A DNA stretch of 64,000 nt from UBA8612 sp045606785 (GCA_045606785.1 JAZUSN010000026.1:62001-126000), one strand, 5' to 3'. Numbered from the stretch's first letter, positions 1 through 8,654 are shown. The notes: generated from the sequence alone by a model not told the origin. Numbers and translations: made by a program.

Positions 1-571
1 CAAGCATACCTGTCTGACCGACAGCAGCGTGAACATCGCCAATGAGCTTATCGACCTCGTGAATACGCTCCAGAAAGGCAGGCTTTCCGTAGCCCGAACT
101 GTGGCCAACACCGTCAACGCTGTCGAAATGAACAAACAGAAAATCCGGCTTATTAGTACGGATATAGTCGCAGACAATAGGTGTCAGTTCTGTGTCGTGT
201 GCCGTGGCGTTAGAAACACCGATATTATTTTCGACTATGCCGTAGATGATGGGATTCCAATCGCAGTAAGAGCCGAGAACAGAATCGGGATAAACCTGTC
301 TTATTCTTCTGAAAACTGTCGGAAAATGTGAATTCACATCGTACGGAACGGTAGAAACAATTCCGTTTGTAAGCGAGTGCACCTCAGGTCCGACACCGAT
401 AAGCATTGAGCCCCAACACTCTGCACTTATGGTGGGTTTTGAGGAAAGAGCGCCGTATGTGACAGCGCCTTTTGCAAATATTCTGTCAAAGTTCGGTGTG
501 TCTGCATCCTTAAACCAGCTGCCTGCACCGTCAATACCGATAACTATTACGTGATTATACTTTCTCGACAC
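1..571 (-). CDS. Type I phosphodiesterase / alkaline phosphatase-superfamily protein (partial, C-terminus beyond the left edge)
   Basis: About 190 residues are visible. The start is a GTG at 571-569 preceded by GGAGGGTTTCACT, a strong ribosome binding site. The protein opens with a core strand (VIVIGIDGAGSW, residues 8-19) that carries the first metal-binding Asp, followed by KPTISAECWG near residue 50, where Thr would be the nucleophile, and FVHFDSVDGVGHSSGYG near residue 150, with the Asp/His metal ligands. These are the marks of the nucleotide pyrophosphatase/phosphodiesterase family (PF01663), which hydrolyses phosphodiester or phosphomonoester bonds. There is no signal peptide, so it probably acts in the cytoplasm. 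It is the last visible gene of the minus-strand operon with the beta-helix protein and the transporter, so its substrate may be a phosphorylated sugar or lipid from that pathway. The substrate is inference. Confidence 0.85.
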   Translation of the reverse strand, partial: MSRKYNHVIVIGIDGAGSWFKDADTPNFDRIFAKGAVTYGALSSKPTISAECWGSMLIGVGPEVHSLTNGIVSTVPYDVNSHFPTVFRRIRQVYPDSVLGSYCDWNPIIYGIVENNIGVSNATAHDTELTPIVCDYIRTNKPDFLFVHFDSVDGVGHSSGYGKPAFLERIHEVDKLIGDVHAAVGQTGML

Positions 572-601
572 AGTGAAACCCTCCGATAATTTAAACAAAA
601 T

Positions 602-623
602 AACCTCCCTGTTAACACAGGGA
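602..623 (-). terminator. Intercistronic hairpin between beta-helix gene and phosphodiesterase gene
   Basis: An 8-bp perfect stem CCTCCCTG/CAGGGAGG with a TGTTAA loop, followed on the minus strand by TTATTTTGTTT. The weak T tract suggests a partial terminator or an RNA processing/stabilising stem that lowers expression of the downstream phosphodiesterase. Confidence 0.5.
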
Positions 624-632
624 GGCAGAATT

Positions 633-1574
633 TTATTTCTGTACTCCTTTAATAACTTCTTTATCTATTTTACCGACAAAGAGATTATCTTCTGTAATCA
701 GCGCAGAAACGTCGCTGTTTTCGTGAATTATGCCGTAGCTCGGTGAATCAGTTTCTTCAGGCGCAATGAACGCATTATTTCTGACCGTAAGGTTATAAAC
801 CAGTGGTCTGAAGAAAATGTATCCCCTGCTCTTACCGATTCTGCCCGAGGGGCCATCAAAGATATTGTTTTCAATAACAATGTCGTGGTGGTTGATATCG
901 CCGTGGTGACCCACACCGGGGAATCCGTCACATTTGAAAATGTTGTTCTTTATCACAATGTTACTGCAGACGGCGTCATCACTTTTGAAATCGATAAGTG
1001 TGCCGTCACAGTTATAAACGGGACCGTAAGAGCCGTGCCTTGACATATCAAGCTGAATCTGCTCATTGAAAAGTATATCGCTTTTAAACGTGTATGACGG
1101 GCCATCAAAAACGCAGTTCTGAACGGTTGCGTTTTCAGTTCCGTTAATTTCGATAAAGTGCCACTGTGAGCAATGGCAGAATCTGCAGTTTTCAATCGTG
1201 ATATTGCTGCAATGAACGGTATTTACAAGCGTGCATTTTTCGTTGAGGTCTTTGTTACCGTCAAATATGCCGCCCGAAATAACAACGTCGTGCGTGCCTT
1301 CATATCCGCCCCATTCAGGCTCAGAGTAAGACGCCAGCAGGTATCTTGTCAACGGCTCACTTTTATCGCTTCGGAGAATGACAGCATTGTCCGAAAGCTT
1401 AAGGTGCTGATGCGAATAGAAAATAAGTGCAGCGGAAATAAGATAAGTTCCGTCAGGGAAATATACCGTACCGCCGTCTTTGAGCTCATCAATACAAGCC
1501 TGCAACGCCTTTGTGTCATCGTGCATACCGTCTGCATAAACCGTTTTATTTTGCAATACATTTATAAATTTCAT
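633..1574 (-). CDS. Right-handed beta-helix (pectate-lyase-like) protein
   Basis: This 313-residue protein has the N-terminal pectate-lyase superfamily signature: a DDTKALQACID stretch near residue 19, then GGTVYFPDGTYLI near residue 34, as in PF12708 and GH28-like enzymes. Many short strands with N-I-x-I-x-N-C and V-I-x-N-N-I-F patterns follow, the rungs of a parallel beta-helix. No signal peptide is seen, so it is probably intracellular. Such proteins bind or cleave glycans (polygalacturonate lyase, hydrolase or epimerase types); I cannot assign the reaction. It follows the MFS transporter gene with 25 bases between them, which fits degradation of an imported carbohydrate. Confidence 0.75.
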   Translation of the reverse strand: MKFINVLQNKTVYADGMHDDTKALQACIDELKDGGTVYFPDGTYLISAALIFYSHQHLKLSDNAVILRSDKSEPLTRYLLASYSEPEWGGYEGTHDVVISGGIFDGNKDLNEKCTLVNTVHCSNITIENCRFCHCSQWHFIEINGTENATVQNCVFDGPSYTFKSDILFNEQIQLDMSRHGSYGPVYNCDGTLIDFKSDDAVCSNIVIKNNIFKCDGFPGVGHHGDINHHDIVIENNIFDGPSGRIGKSRGYIFFRPLVYNLTVRNNAFIAPEETDSPSYGIIHENSDVSALITEDNLFVGKIDKEVIKGVQK

Positions 1575-1599
1575 AATCAGTTTACCTCAAAATAAATTG

Positions 1600-3390
1600 C
1601 TATTCATTTTTCTGAACACTTACGGACTCTGCCGTCGTCGGTGCATCGTGGGGCTCGGCCGAAGCAGCATCGTCGGCAACTACGTTTCCTGCCTCAGCCC
1701 TCTGCTTGAGAACCTCCATAACGTGAGCGTGCTTTTCATCGCTGTAATCCCAGAGGAAGAGATAAGGCAGAATCATAAGAATATAACCTGCAAGGTCAAA
1801 GCCGAGACCGATGAGCATACACTTTACTCTTATATCGTTCATATAAAGAACGTCCCAGTCAGACGTGAAGCCGACACGGTAGAACATAAGCGGAATGATA
1901 AGAGATACGAGCGTTGTAATCGGTGTTGTGAACCAACCGACTATACCCTGATATGCTTCAAGTCTTTCGCCTGAAATGTACATCTGGTAATCCTTGATTC
2001 GTACATCCGTATCCTGCTGAGCAATACTTACCGCAGCCTGAAGCACGTCTGCCATGAAAAGAGCAAGGAACAGAGCAACACCGCAAAGGAAATGTGTATT
2101 GCCAAGGAACAGAATTGCGAGAATATAGATAGCATTTCTTATGGCAAGTACAGCGTACTTGAATACAATCATCTGCTTGTATTCAAAGCGTTTTCTTATC
2201 CACGGTGCAAGGAACTGTCCCGGATTGCCTGCCATTTTAATGAGAATTTCTGCAAGCGAGAAGAACAGACCTGTTTCACGCCAGGTGTAGATGAGGAGAA
2301 TATTTTTCATATCGAGCATACCGTTGCCCAACGAATCCAGAAGAGTTGCAATCTGCGATATCCAGAGATATTTGTTTTTGAAAACACCCGAAACACAGTG
2401 CCAAAATGAAAGGTACTCTCTGTTTTCTATGGGAGGCATCGGGATTCTTTCCTTGATCTTTCCAAGACCAAGGAACATAACGCCCGAAGAAGCAACGAAG
2501 AATATCGGCAGAAGATATCTGAACATACCGATATCCTTGATACCGTCAATGAACAATGCACCTGCAATTGTGGGAAGAAGAACATTTACTATATTCTGCA
2601 CAAAGTGGCTGATTTTGACGGGGAAGGAGCGAACATAAAGCCTCTCCTGTGCATTTGGGCTGATGTTGTCTGCAACGGATTGTGAAAAGCCGACAAAATT
2701 GAATATTGTGTAAAACTGGAAAAGAAGATAAAGAGTCCATACTCTGTCCGTAAGCGGAAGCTTATACAGCGGAAGTGAACAGATAAGAACAACAACGATA
2801 ATGCATTGGATTACGTTGGCATAGGCAAAGATTTTGTATCTGCCAAGCTTTTTGAGAAGCTTCTTTCTTATAAGAATGTTTCTGAAGCCGCTCCAACCGT
2901 TTGTAAGGAAATGCGCACCGAAAATCTTGAAAATATTGAAGCTGTTTATGCCTTTCCAGCGTGTGTCAAGAATGTTGGCGACACTGTCGGGCAAAATAAA
3001 CGACAAATCAAAAATCAGCATCAGGAGTCCGAGCAATGCAAAGGACAGATATACTGCATTGTATTTGCGCTCAATCTTCGGGGGCAGGAAGCCGAGGTTG
3101 GCGTCAACACCCATATTGAGAAGATTCCAGAAATAAGTGAAAGCAAGGAAAAATACGTTAATTGCGCTGAACGTCAGCAGAGGAATTTCGTAATAATACG
3201 CAATCAAATAGCAGCCTGTGCCGAAGGAGAGAAAGCTCTTAAGATATTTCAGCGTATAATCGCCGCCGACTGCCGCAAAAATTGAAAAGTACTCCTTGTA
3301 CGGAACATACTTGCCTTCAGCAGGTGTATTCCAATATTTTTTCATTTCCTGAAAAATATTCATTTTCTCTCCGCTAGCGGACTTTGCCAT
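1600..3390 (-). CDS. MFS transporter, sugar:cation symporter-like
   Basis: This 596-residue protein has about twelve hydrophobic segments between residues 25 and 560, with a charged cytoplasmic loop in the middle (GLGKIKERIP near residue 310) and a hydrophilic Ala/Glu-rich C-terminal tail. The overall organisation resembles the GPH/MFS sugar symporters; family members are usually 450-500 residues, so this one is long. The start codon overlaps the stop of the leucine-rich-repeat gene by one base (TAATG), which indicates translational coupling. The neighbouring beta-helix protein and phosphodiesterase suggest uptake of an oligosaccharide or a phospho-glycan product. The substrate is not readable from sequence. 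Confidence 0.75.
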   Translation of the reverse strand: MAKSASGEKMNIFQEMKKYWNTPAEGKYVPYKEYFSIFAAVGGDYTLKYLKSFLSFGTGCYLIAYYYEIPLLTFSAINVFFLAFTYFWNLLNMGVDANLGFLPPKIERKYNAVYLSFALLGLLMLIFDLSFILPDSVANILDTRWKGINSFNIFKIFGAHFLTNGWSGFRNILIRKKLLKKLGRYKIFAYANVIQCIIVVVLICSLPLYKLPLTDRVWTLYLLFQFYTIFNFVGFSQSVADNISPNAQERLYVRSFPVKISHFVQNIVNVLLPTIAGALFIDGIKDIGMFRYLLPIFFVASSGVMFLGLGKIKERIPMPPIENREYLSFWHCVSGVFKNKYLWISQIATLLDSLGNGMLDMKNILLIYTWRETGLFFSLAEILIKMAGNPGQFLAPWIRKRFEYKQMIVFKYAVLAIRNAIYILAILFLGNTHFLCGVALFLALFMADVLQAAVSIAQQDTDVRIKDYQMYISGERLEAYQGIVGWFTTPITTLVSLIIPLMFYRVGFTSDWDVLYMNDIRVKCMLIGLGFDLAGYILMILPYLFLWDYSDEKHAHVMEVLKQRAEAGNVVADDAASAEPHDAPTTAESVSVQKNE

Positions 3391-4355
3391 TACTTCTCTC
3401 CTCCTTCCGCAATAAGTTCATTTATTCTCTGCTCTGCCTGAGCGCGAGTCTTGCCGTATTCCTCATCGGGGGCAATATTGACAACAACTTTTTCTATATT
3501 TTTAGGAAGCCAGCTGTCGCCGAAAACAATACCGTCTTCGCTCGGCGCACCCATATAGAATTCTTTAAGGTTTTTACAGTTATAAAATGCAAAGCTGCCG
3601 ATTTCCTTGACTGAAGCAGGGATATACATAACGTGCTCCATACCATGACAATAGCTGAATGCATCGGTACCGATTATTTCAAGGCCGTCGGGGAGTGTAA
3701 CAAGAGCAATGTTTTCACACTTGAAGAAAGCCATATCGCCGATTTCCTTGAGCGTTGAAGGAATATTTATTTGCGTCAGAACTTCATTCTTGTAGAAAGC
3801 GCAGGCGCCTACCCTTTCAACACCCTCGGGAATAGTGAATGAAACCTCTCTCTTGGTCTCTTCTCCGCTGTCTTCCTCTGTTTCAACCGCATTCTTCTTA
3901 ATCGGATAAACAAGCAGCGTTTTCATATCCTTGGTGTAAAGCACGCCGTCTACTGAGGTATAGTATTCGTTATGTGCGTCTACCTCTACTGCCTTAAGCT
4001 CCTTACAATAGAAGAAAGACGTTTCATCTATGTATTTAACGTCCTTGCCGATATGTATAACCTCAACGTATTCATCCGTATTCATTGTAAAATCGCCTAC
4101 AGCGGACACGGGCTTCGTTTTGTCGGGATTGTTGCCGTTCTCATCACGGACGTAGTCGATAAAGACCTCTTTCGTGGAAGTATTACCGTTAAAGCCGAAA
4201 AGAACCCACCCTTCGTTTCCCTGTGCGTCCGCAATATCTGTCTGATATTCATACTCAAACGGCGCACGCGCCATGGAAACAAATGAGATCGTAACTGATA
4301 CGGCGATAAATAATACCAAAACAATGATAAAGGTTGCCTTTTGCCAGGTTTTCAA
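3390..4355 (-). CDS. Membrane-anchored BspA-type leucine-rich-repeat protein
   Basis: This 321-residue protein has one N-terminal transmembrane or uncleaved signal segment (residues 7-28). From about residue 95 it shows the LRR_5 (PF13306, BspA/treponemal) repeat pattern: repeats of the type I-G-x-x-A-F-x-x-C-x-x-L-x-x-V-x-I-P-x-x-V-x-x-I, seen at least five times up to residue 285. Such proteins are exposed outside the membrane and bind proteins or glycans; adhesion is the usual proposed role. It is the first gene of a minus-strand operon (transporter, beta-helix protein, phosphodiesterase), so it may act as a surface binding or sensing partner of that uptake system. Confidence 0.8.
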   Translation of the reverse strand: MKTWQKATFIIVLVLFIAVSVTISFVSMARAPFEYEYQTDIADAQGNEGWVLFGFNGNTSTKEVFIDYVRDENGNNPDKTKPVSAVGDFTMNTDEYVEVIHIGKDVKYIDETSFFYCKELKAVEVDAHNEYYTSVDGVLYTKDMKTLLVYPIKKNAVETEEDSGEETKREVSFTIPEGVERVGACAFYKNEVLTQINIPSTLKEIGDMAFFKCENIALVTLPDGLEIIGTDAFSYCHGMEHVMYIPASVKEIGSFAFYNCKNLKEFYMGAPSEDGIVFGDSWLPKNIEKVVVNIAPDEEYGKTRAQAEQRINELIAEGGEK

Positions 4356-4634
4356 TTATATCATCTCCTTGTGTTCGGCAAGATGTTTCACATCGCCAAC
4401 AGATATATAAGCATATTATAATACATCATCTTGCATAAATCAATTTGTTTTTGTGGATTTTTTTTGTGCTCATCAGCTAAATTACTGTCTAAAAATCGCC
4501 AATTCCAAATATAAATATTCGCAAATCACTCTGTTATGTAAAGCACGGTATGCCGTCTGCAACGTTTTCTCTTGACAAATTCCGGTGCAATAATATAATT
4601 AATTATACAATAAGTAACTAATGAGGGAACTGCA
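4356..4634. other. Divergent intergenic region between LRR operon and sulfatase operon
   Basis: This 279-bp AT-rich spacer separates divergent operons. The plus-strand promoter at 4572-4599 is clear. I see no convincing consensus promoter for the minus-strand LRR gene and no operator-like long inverted repeat. Confidence 0.6.
4572..4599 (+). promoter_or_regulatory. Sigma-A promoter of the sulfatase-maturase operon
   Basis: A perfect TTGACA (4572-4577) and a perfect TATAAT (4594-4599) are 16 bp apart, 36 bp before the sulfatase start. The ribosome binding site GAGGGA sits just before the ATG at 4635. Confidence 0.85.
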
Positions 4635-6647
4635 ATGAAAAGAGAAATTCATATTGATTCCGGCAAAAAAGTTTTTCCGCTTATTCTTATGATAATCGGT
4701 GCGCTGCTTGCGGTATCGCTTCTTTTTATCCGACTGAATATCGCGGCAGTTGTTGCGGTTGCGTTCAACTGCATAATGGCGGCGGTTATTACGCTTAGCC
4801 TTATTATCAAAAGAAAAGTTTATACGCCTATGGTGCTCGGCTTTGCGCTGTCAGGTCTCGGTATTATGCTTTACTACATTGTTTTCGGTGCCGATGCAGG
4901 CTTCGGCGCTTTCACGTCGGGTCTGGCAGGCTATTCTTCTGCAGAGAATCCTCTGTTTACGGGCGAGGGTAATTTTCTCACCCGACTTCTGGGCAATATT
5001 CTTCTTGCCTCTCCGTGGATCCTTTCACTTTCAGGCTTATTCCTTTTTGCAAGGCGCTCATTCAAGCGCAGCGGAACCAAGGCGGCAGTCTGCGCAATTA
5101 TGTGCGTGTGTCTTCTCGGCACAAGCGTTCTGTATGTGCTTACGATGAATATGCGCTCAAAGCCCAATACTGAAAGGCTTTGGGAAGGTCACGACGATTA
5201 TCTCAACGGTGTCGATAAAAAAAGCGGTGCCGATTCGCCGAACGTGCTTGTTATTATGATGGATGACCTCGGCTGGGGCGACATATCTCTCAACGGCGCA
5301 ATTTATGACACACCCAATATCGATTCAATCGGTGAAAACGGACTCAATTTCACAAACTTCTACTCGGCATACTCAGTCTGCTCTCCCGCACGTTTTGCCG
5401 CACTCACAGGCAGATATCCCTACAGAGGCTATGCGGATAACGTAATCTACCCCACGGTTGCAACACTTTCGCCTTTTGCACAGACAAGAATTTTCAACTC
5501 AATTGAAATGGGCAACAATGCCGACGGTATGCTCGGCGATGAAATCACAATTGCAGAAACCTTTAAGGCGGCAGGCTACTCCACAGGCTGCTTCGGCAAA
5601 TGGCATCTGGGTGACTACGGCGAGTATCTGCCCACAAATCAGGGCTTTGATTATTTCTACGGCAGCCACCATGTAAACGATATGAAGCCCTTCTACCATG
5701 TGACGGAAGAAAACGGCGAGTGGCAGATCATCCACGGCACGGACGAGCTAAAAGACCAGAGCGCCGCCACAAAGTGGATTCACGATGAAATCACCGACTG
5801 GATTACCGACAAGGCAGAAAACGGTGAGCCCTTCTTCGCTTATTATACTTCACCTTGGCCTCACGGACCTGTTTTTGCCGGCGACGATTTTGACGGAACA
5901 ACCGGTATGGGTACATATGTTGACTGCGTAACGGAGTTCGACCATTACCTCGGTATACTCTTTGAAAAAATGGAAGAGCTTGGTGTGCTTGATGATACGA
6001 TAATTGTATTTACAAGCGATAACGGTCCCGCTCTTGAGGGTTCGGTTGCGGACCTGCGAGGCGGCAAGTACCTTGCCTATGAGGGCGGACAGAAGGTGCC
6101 GTTTATGATCCGTTGGGATAACGACAGCGGAGCACTTGGCGAAAAGCAAACGGAAAGAAACAGCAGCGCAGTGCTCGTTGACCTTTATCCGACGCTGGTT
6201 GAGCTTTGCGGAATAACGGGTAACGGAGGCAGTACAAACTATATGCCGACCGACCGTGTGATAGACGGAATATCAATGGCAGAGCTTATAAAGAGTGACA
6301 AGGTGATCCATACTGCGGAGCATCCCATTCTTCATATGAAGCGTGAGGTTATAAAAGCTGTTCAGTACGCCGTGCCGACTGCAGAAGTAAAAGCACTTTA
6401 CCCGGAATACAACTATGATGTTCTGAATAACGATTATATTTCATTCAAGTATTTTGAAAAGATACAGAACGATAATTCTGCGTTCTTCGATAAAAACCGC
6501 AAAAACTGGCTGCATATACTCAACGATGACTATGCGGAAAACTATAACCGCACTCCGGTATATCCCGAAATTTCCGATCAGTTCAGAGAAAAGCTGCACG
6601 AAATAACGGATGATTTCAAAAATAACAGACGAGGTGTGATTTCATAG
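4635..6647 (+). CDS. Membrane-anchored Cys-type sulfatase
   Basis: This 670-residue protein has an N-terminal domain of about four transmembrane segments (residues 12-165) followed by an extracytoplasmic sulfatase domain. The domain starts with VLVIMMDDLGWGD near residue 205 (two metal-binding Asp). The active-site signature CSPARFAALTGR starts at Cys249; this Cys is converted to formylglycine in the C-x-P-x-R sulfatases. KWHLGD and TSDNGPA (metal and substrate residues) follow. The reaction is hydrolysis of sulfate esters, probably on host mucin or glycosaminoglycan sugars; the substrate is inferred from lifestyle only. The maturase gene follows after one base, so enzyme and activator are made together. 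The membrane domain is unusual, since most gut sulfatases carry a simple signal peptide. Confidence 0.92.
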   Translation: MKREIHIDSGKKVFPLILMIIGALLAVSLLFIRLNIAAVVAVAFNCIMAAVITLSLIIKRKVYTPMVLGFALSGLGIMLYYIVFGADAGFGAFTSGLAGYSSAENPLFTGEGNFLTRLLGNILLASPWILSLSGLFLFARRSFKRSGTKAAVCAIMCVCLLGTSVLYVLTMNMRSKPNTERLWEGHDDYLNGVDKKSGADSPNVLVIMMDDLGWGDISLNGAIYDTPNIDSIGENGLNFTNFYSAYSVCSPARFAALTGRYPYRGYADNVIYPTVATLSPFAQTRIFNSIEMGNNADGMLGDEITIAETFKAAGYSTGCFGKWHLGDYGEYLPTNQGFDYFYGSHHVNDMKPFYHVTEENGEWQIIHGTDELKDQSAATKWIHDEITDWITDKAENGEPFFAYYTSPWPHGPVFAGDDFDGTTGMGTYVDCVTEFDHYLGILFEKMEELGVLDDTIIVFTSDNGPALEGSVADLRGGKYLAYEGGQKVPFMIRWDNDSGALGEKQTERNSSAVLVDLYPTLVELCGITGNGGSTNYMPTDRVIDGISMAELIKSDKVIHTAEHPILHMKREVIKAVQYAVPTAEVKALYPEYNYDVLNNDYISFKYFEKIQNDNSAFFDKNRKNWLHILNDDYAENYNRTPVYPEISDQFREKLHEITDDFKNNRRGVIS

Positions 6648-6648
6648 T

Positions 6649-7740
6649 ATGCCACCTTTGTCGCTGATGATAAAACCCGCTTCGTCTCTTTGCAATCTCT
6701 CCTGCGAATACTGCTTTTACCGTGACGTTTCAGAGCACCGCGAACACCTCGGCTTTGGTATTATGCAAAAAGATACCGCACGTGTGCTGATTGAAAAAGC
6801 GCTGAAATATGCCAACGGCGAGAACATCGCCTTTGCCTTCCAGGGTGGTGAGCCGACACTCGCAGGGCTTGAATACTTCAAGTTTTTCGTAAATACTGTA
6901 AATGAGCTCAACCGAAAAAAAAACCCTGTTTTTTACAGTATGCAGACTAACGGAACCGTTATTAACGAGCAATGGGCAGTTTTTTTGCGTGAAAACAGAT
7001 TTCTTGTGGGTTTAAGCCTTGACGGTGACCACGTGGCAAATAAATTCCGCAAAAATCCCGCGGGAGAAAACTCATTCTACACCATAATGGATACTGCCCG
7101 TATCTTAGAAAAACACCGCGTGGAATTCAATATCCTTACGGTTTTAACCGGATACTGTGCAGAGAATATTGAGCACATATATCGCTTTTTCCGATACCGG
7201 GGCTTCAGATACCTTCAGTTCATTCCCTGCCTGCGCCCCTTTGGGTCAAAGGAAAAAAGCGAGCTGTATATGACGCCCGACCAATATGCCGATTTTCTTA
7301 TAAAGCTGTTTAATCTTTATGTAAAGGACTACGTGCAGCACAGGTACGTCAGCATACGTCAGTTTGACAACTGGGTCAGACTGTATCTCGGTCACCCCAC
7401 CGAGCAATGCGGAATCAAGGGGCATTGTTCGCATCAGTTTGTAAGCGAAGCAAACGGCAACATTTACCCCTGCGATTTTTATTGCACGGATGAATACCTG
7501 CTCGGCAACATTCTCGAATCTGATTTCTCGCAGATGGAGCACAGCGAAACAGCCGTGAATTTCATCAGGGAGAGCCTTGTGATACCGGAAAGATGCAAGG
7601 AATGCAAGCTCTATCCGATCTGCCGAAGCGGCGGATGCAAAAGAACGCAGCTCAGCGAAGACTACTGCGAAGCATACAAAAAGTTTTTCTCATCCTGCTT
7701 GCCGCTTTTCAGAGTATTCATAAACGAAAAAGCTAAATAA
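6649..7740 (+). CDS. Anaerobic sulfatase-maturating enzyme (radical SAM, SPASM)
   Basis: This 363-residue protein has the radical-SAM cluster motif C-x3-C-x2-C at residues 15-22 (CNLSCEYC), the GGEPTL motif near residue 65, and a Cys-rich C-terminal SPASM region (CGIKGHCSHQ, IYPCDFYC, CKECKLYPICRSGGC) that would hold two auxiliary [4Fe-4S] clusters. Known anSMEs have this architecture and about 370 residues, and oxidise the active-site Cys of sulfatases to formylglycine in anoxia. The gene follows the Cys-type sulfatase with a one-base gap, which makes that sulfatase the obvious client. It acts in the cytoplasm on the unfolded sulfatase before export. Confidence 0.93.
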   Translation: MPPLSLMIKPASSLCNLSCEYCFYRDVSEHREHLGFGIMQKDTARVLIEKALKYANGENIAFAFQGGEPTLAGLEYFKFFVNTVNELNRKKNPVFYSMQTNGTVINEQWAVFLRENRFLVGLSLDGDHVANKFRKNPAGENSFYTIMDTARILEKHRVEFNILTVLTGYCAENIEHIYRFFRYRGFRYLQFIPCLRPFGSKEKSELYMTPDQYADFLIKLFNLYVKDYVQHRYVSIRQFDNWVRLYLGHPTEQCGIKGHCSHQFVSEANGNIYPCDFYCTDEYLLGNILESDFSQMEHSETAVNFIRESLVIPERCKECKLYPICRSGGCKRTQLSEDYCEAYKKFFSSCLPLFRVFINEKAK

Positions 7741-7762
7741 TAATCGGTGAGATTTGTAACAT

Positions 7763-7798
7763 AAAAAGGTAAGGTAACTTTCGTCACCTTACCTTTTT
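7763..7798. terminator. Bidirectional terminator, copy 1
   Basis: GGTAAGGT...ACCTTACC with a C(TTTC)G loop, flanked by A5 on the left and T5 on the right, so it works in both directions. It ends the sulfatase-maturase transcript and the minus-strand gene at 7923-8354. A near-identical copy lies at 8588-8624. Confidence 0.8.
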
Positions 7799-7829
7799 AT
7801 CTGGCAAATGACCCAAATTTTGATACAAA

Positions 7830-7920
7830 TGCACCCCCTTTTGAGGTAAGGGGGTGCAAAGTCATTTTAGGGGGTGCATTTTCTTGTCAGGGGGTGCAAA
7901 TGGGGTTTAGGGGGGTGCAA
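7830..7920. repeat. GGGGGTGCA tandem repeat with 20-bp period, copy 1
   Basis: GGGGGTGCA begins at 7850, 7870, 7890 and about 7910, exactly 20 bp apart, and an inverted copy TGCACCCCC lies at 7830-7838. The motif is constant while the 11 bases between units vary. The block starts two bases after the stop codon of the minus-strand gene at 7923-8354, so it forms the 3' UTR of that gene. The plus strand carries five G runs of four to six and could form a G-quadruplex; the first and inverted copies can form a hairpin. Confidence 0.85.
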
Positions 7921-7922
7921 AA

Positions 7923-8354
7923 CTAAAAACCGTACTGGGAAAAAGGCACGATTTCTGCTTGCAATTTACTGACGATGAACGGATTGAGTTTATATGGAAC
8001 ATGGCTTGACATACCGATCAACTCAACTTGTTCCAGCTTTAAGATAGAAAAGCCACTACATTCTTGTATTTGAAAATAGTAATCTCTATGAGAACCATAT
8101 TCTGAAAATCTTATGATTGCTTTCTCAAAATCAAATGTGCAGGATAGTTCATCAACGTCGTTCTTCAAACTTAACAAGTCAACTGCCTGTTGGTATGAGA
8201 GGTTAATCTTATAAACAAATTTTTTCATTGTGGAATCGTAGTTGATAATGCCACCGGTTACACTACTGTGCTTCTTATATATGGGAATTATTATCCCCAA
8301 AACCAGCGGAATAAGAATTACAAAAAAGAATATTGCAAAAAACAATAATTCCAT
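7923..8354 (-). CDS. Hypothetical single-pass membrane protein (accessory)
   Basis: This 143-residue protein has a strongly hydrophobic N-terminus (residues 2-25) and then a soluble domain of mixed strands and helices. I do not recognise the family. The start ATG is preceded by AAAGGAGGG with good spacing and by a promoter, TTGCGG-17-TATAAT, whose -35 lies in the terminator hairpin at 8399-8431. The gene is AT-rich with codon choice unlike the neighbouring core genes. It is followed by the GGGGGTGCA repeat block and the bidirectional terminator, the same 3' module as the unrelated gene at 8728-9267. This suggests a transferable single-gene unit. Confidence 0.65.
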   Translation of the reverse strand: MELLFFAIFFFVILIPLVLGIIIPIYKKHSSVTGGIINYDSTMKKFVYKINLSYQQAVDLLSLKNDVDELSCTFDFEKAIIRFSEYGSHRDYYFQIQECSGFSILKLEQVELIGMSSHVPYKLNPFIVSKLQAEIVPFSQYGF

Positions 8355-8397
8355 TATAATCCCTCCTTTTTCACATTATACTACAAAAAGAAAATAA

Positions 8398-8448
8398 CCG
8401 CAACCTTGTATCAAGATTACGGTTATTCTTTGGCGGAGAGTTAGGGTA
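8398..8448 (-). repeat. Partial duplicate of the tRNA-Ser 3' end and its terminator
   Basis: 8433-8448 (tggcggagagttaggg) is identical to the first 16 bases of the minus-strand tRNA-Ser 3' end at 9630-9645, including the CCA. It is preceded by a hairpin terminator (8399-8431) which, like the tRNA-Ser terminator, has TGTATCA in the loop region but a different stem. The two copies are direct repeats about 1.2 kb apart and enclose the gene at 8728-9267. This looks like the footprint of an integration or duplication at the tRNA 3' end. Confidence 0.65.
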
Positions 8449-8580
8449 GTTTTATCTGAAAACAACCGTCATCTCGAACCCGTCCTTTGTTCTATTGGCT
8501 AATCAACATCAGCGCGACGGGCTAAAAACGCTCCACCGGAGAATTTTCTTTACGCCCTTTCGAATCCCTAACTCTTTTCT
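8449..8580. other. Non-coding segment ending in an inverted tRNA-like fragment
   Basis: 132 bases with no reading frame of interest. Its right end (about 8560-8577) reads ttcgaatccctaactctt on the plus strand, matching a tRNA-Ser T-arm and acceptor 3' strand in the orientation opposite to 8433-8448. A complete tRNA cannot be folded here. Confidence 0.45.
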
Positions 8581-8587
8581 GTAACAT

Positions 8588-8624
8588 AAAAAAGGTAAGG
8601 TAACTTTCGTCACCTTACCTTTTT
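8588..8624. terminator. Bidirectional terminator, copy 2
   Basis: The same hairpin as at 7763-7798 (GGTAAGGT...ACCTTACC), with A tract and T tract on either side, preceded by the same gtaacata leader. It ends the minus-strand gene at 8728-9267. Confidence 0.8.
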
Positions 8625-8654
8625 ACATGAAGACTAACCCTAATTTTGATACAA

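Noticed and set aside
29..331. Plus-strand reading frame of 100 residues at the left edge
   Set aside because: It runs opposite the phosphodiesterase gene, whose motifs are clear, and lacks a ribosome binding site.
8449..8580. A second complete tRNA-Ser gene
   Set aside because: Only acceptor/T-arm-like pieces can be matched; D arm and anticodon arm cannot be folded.
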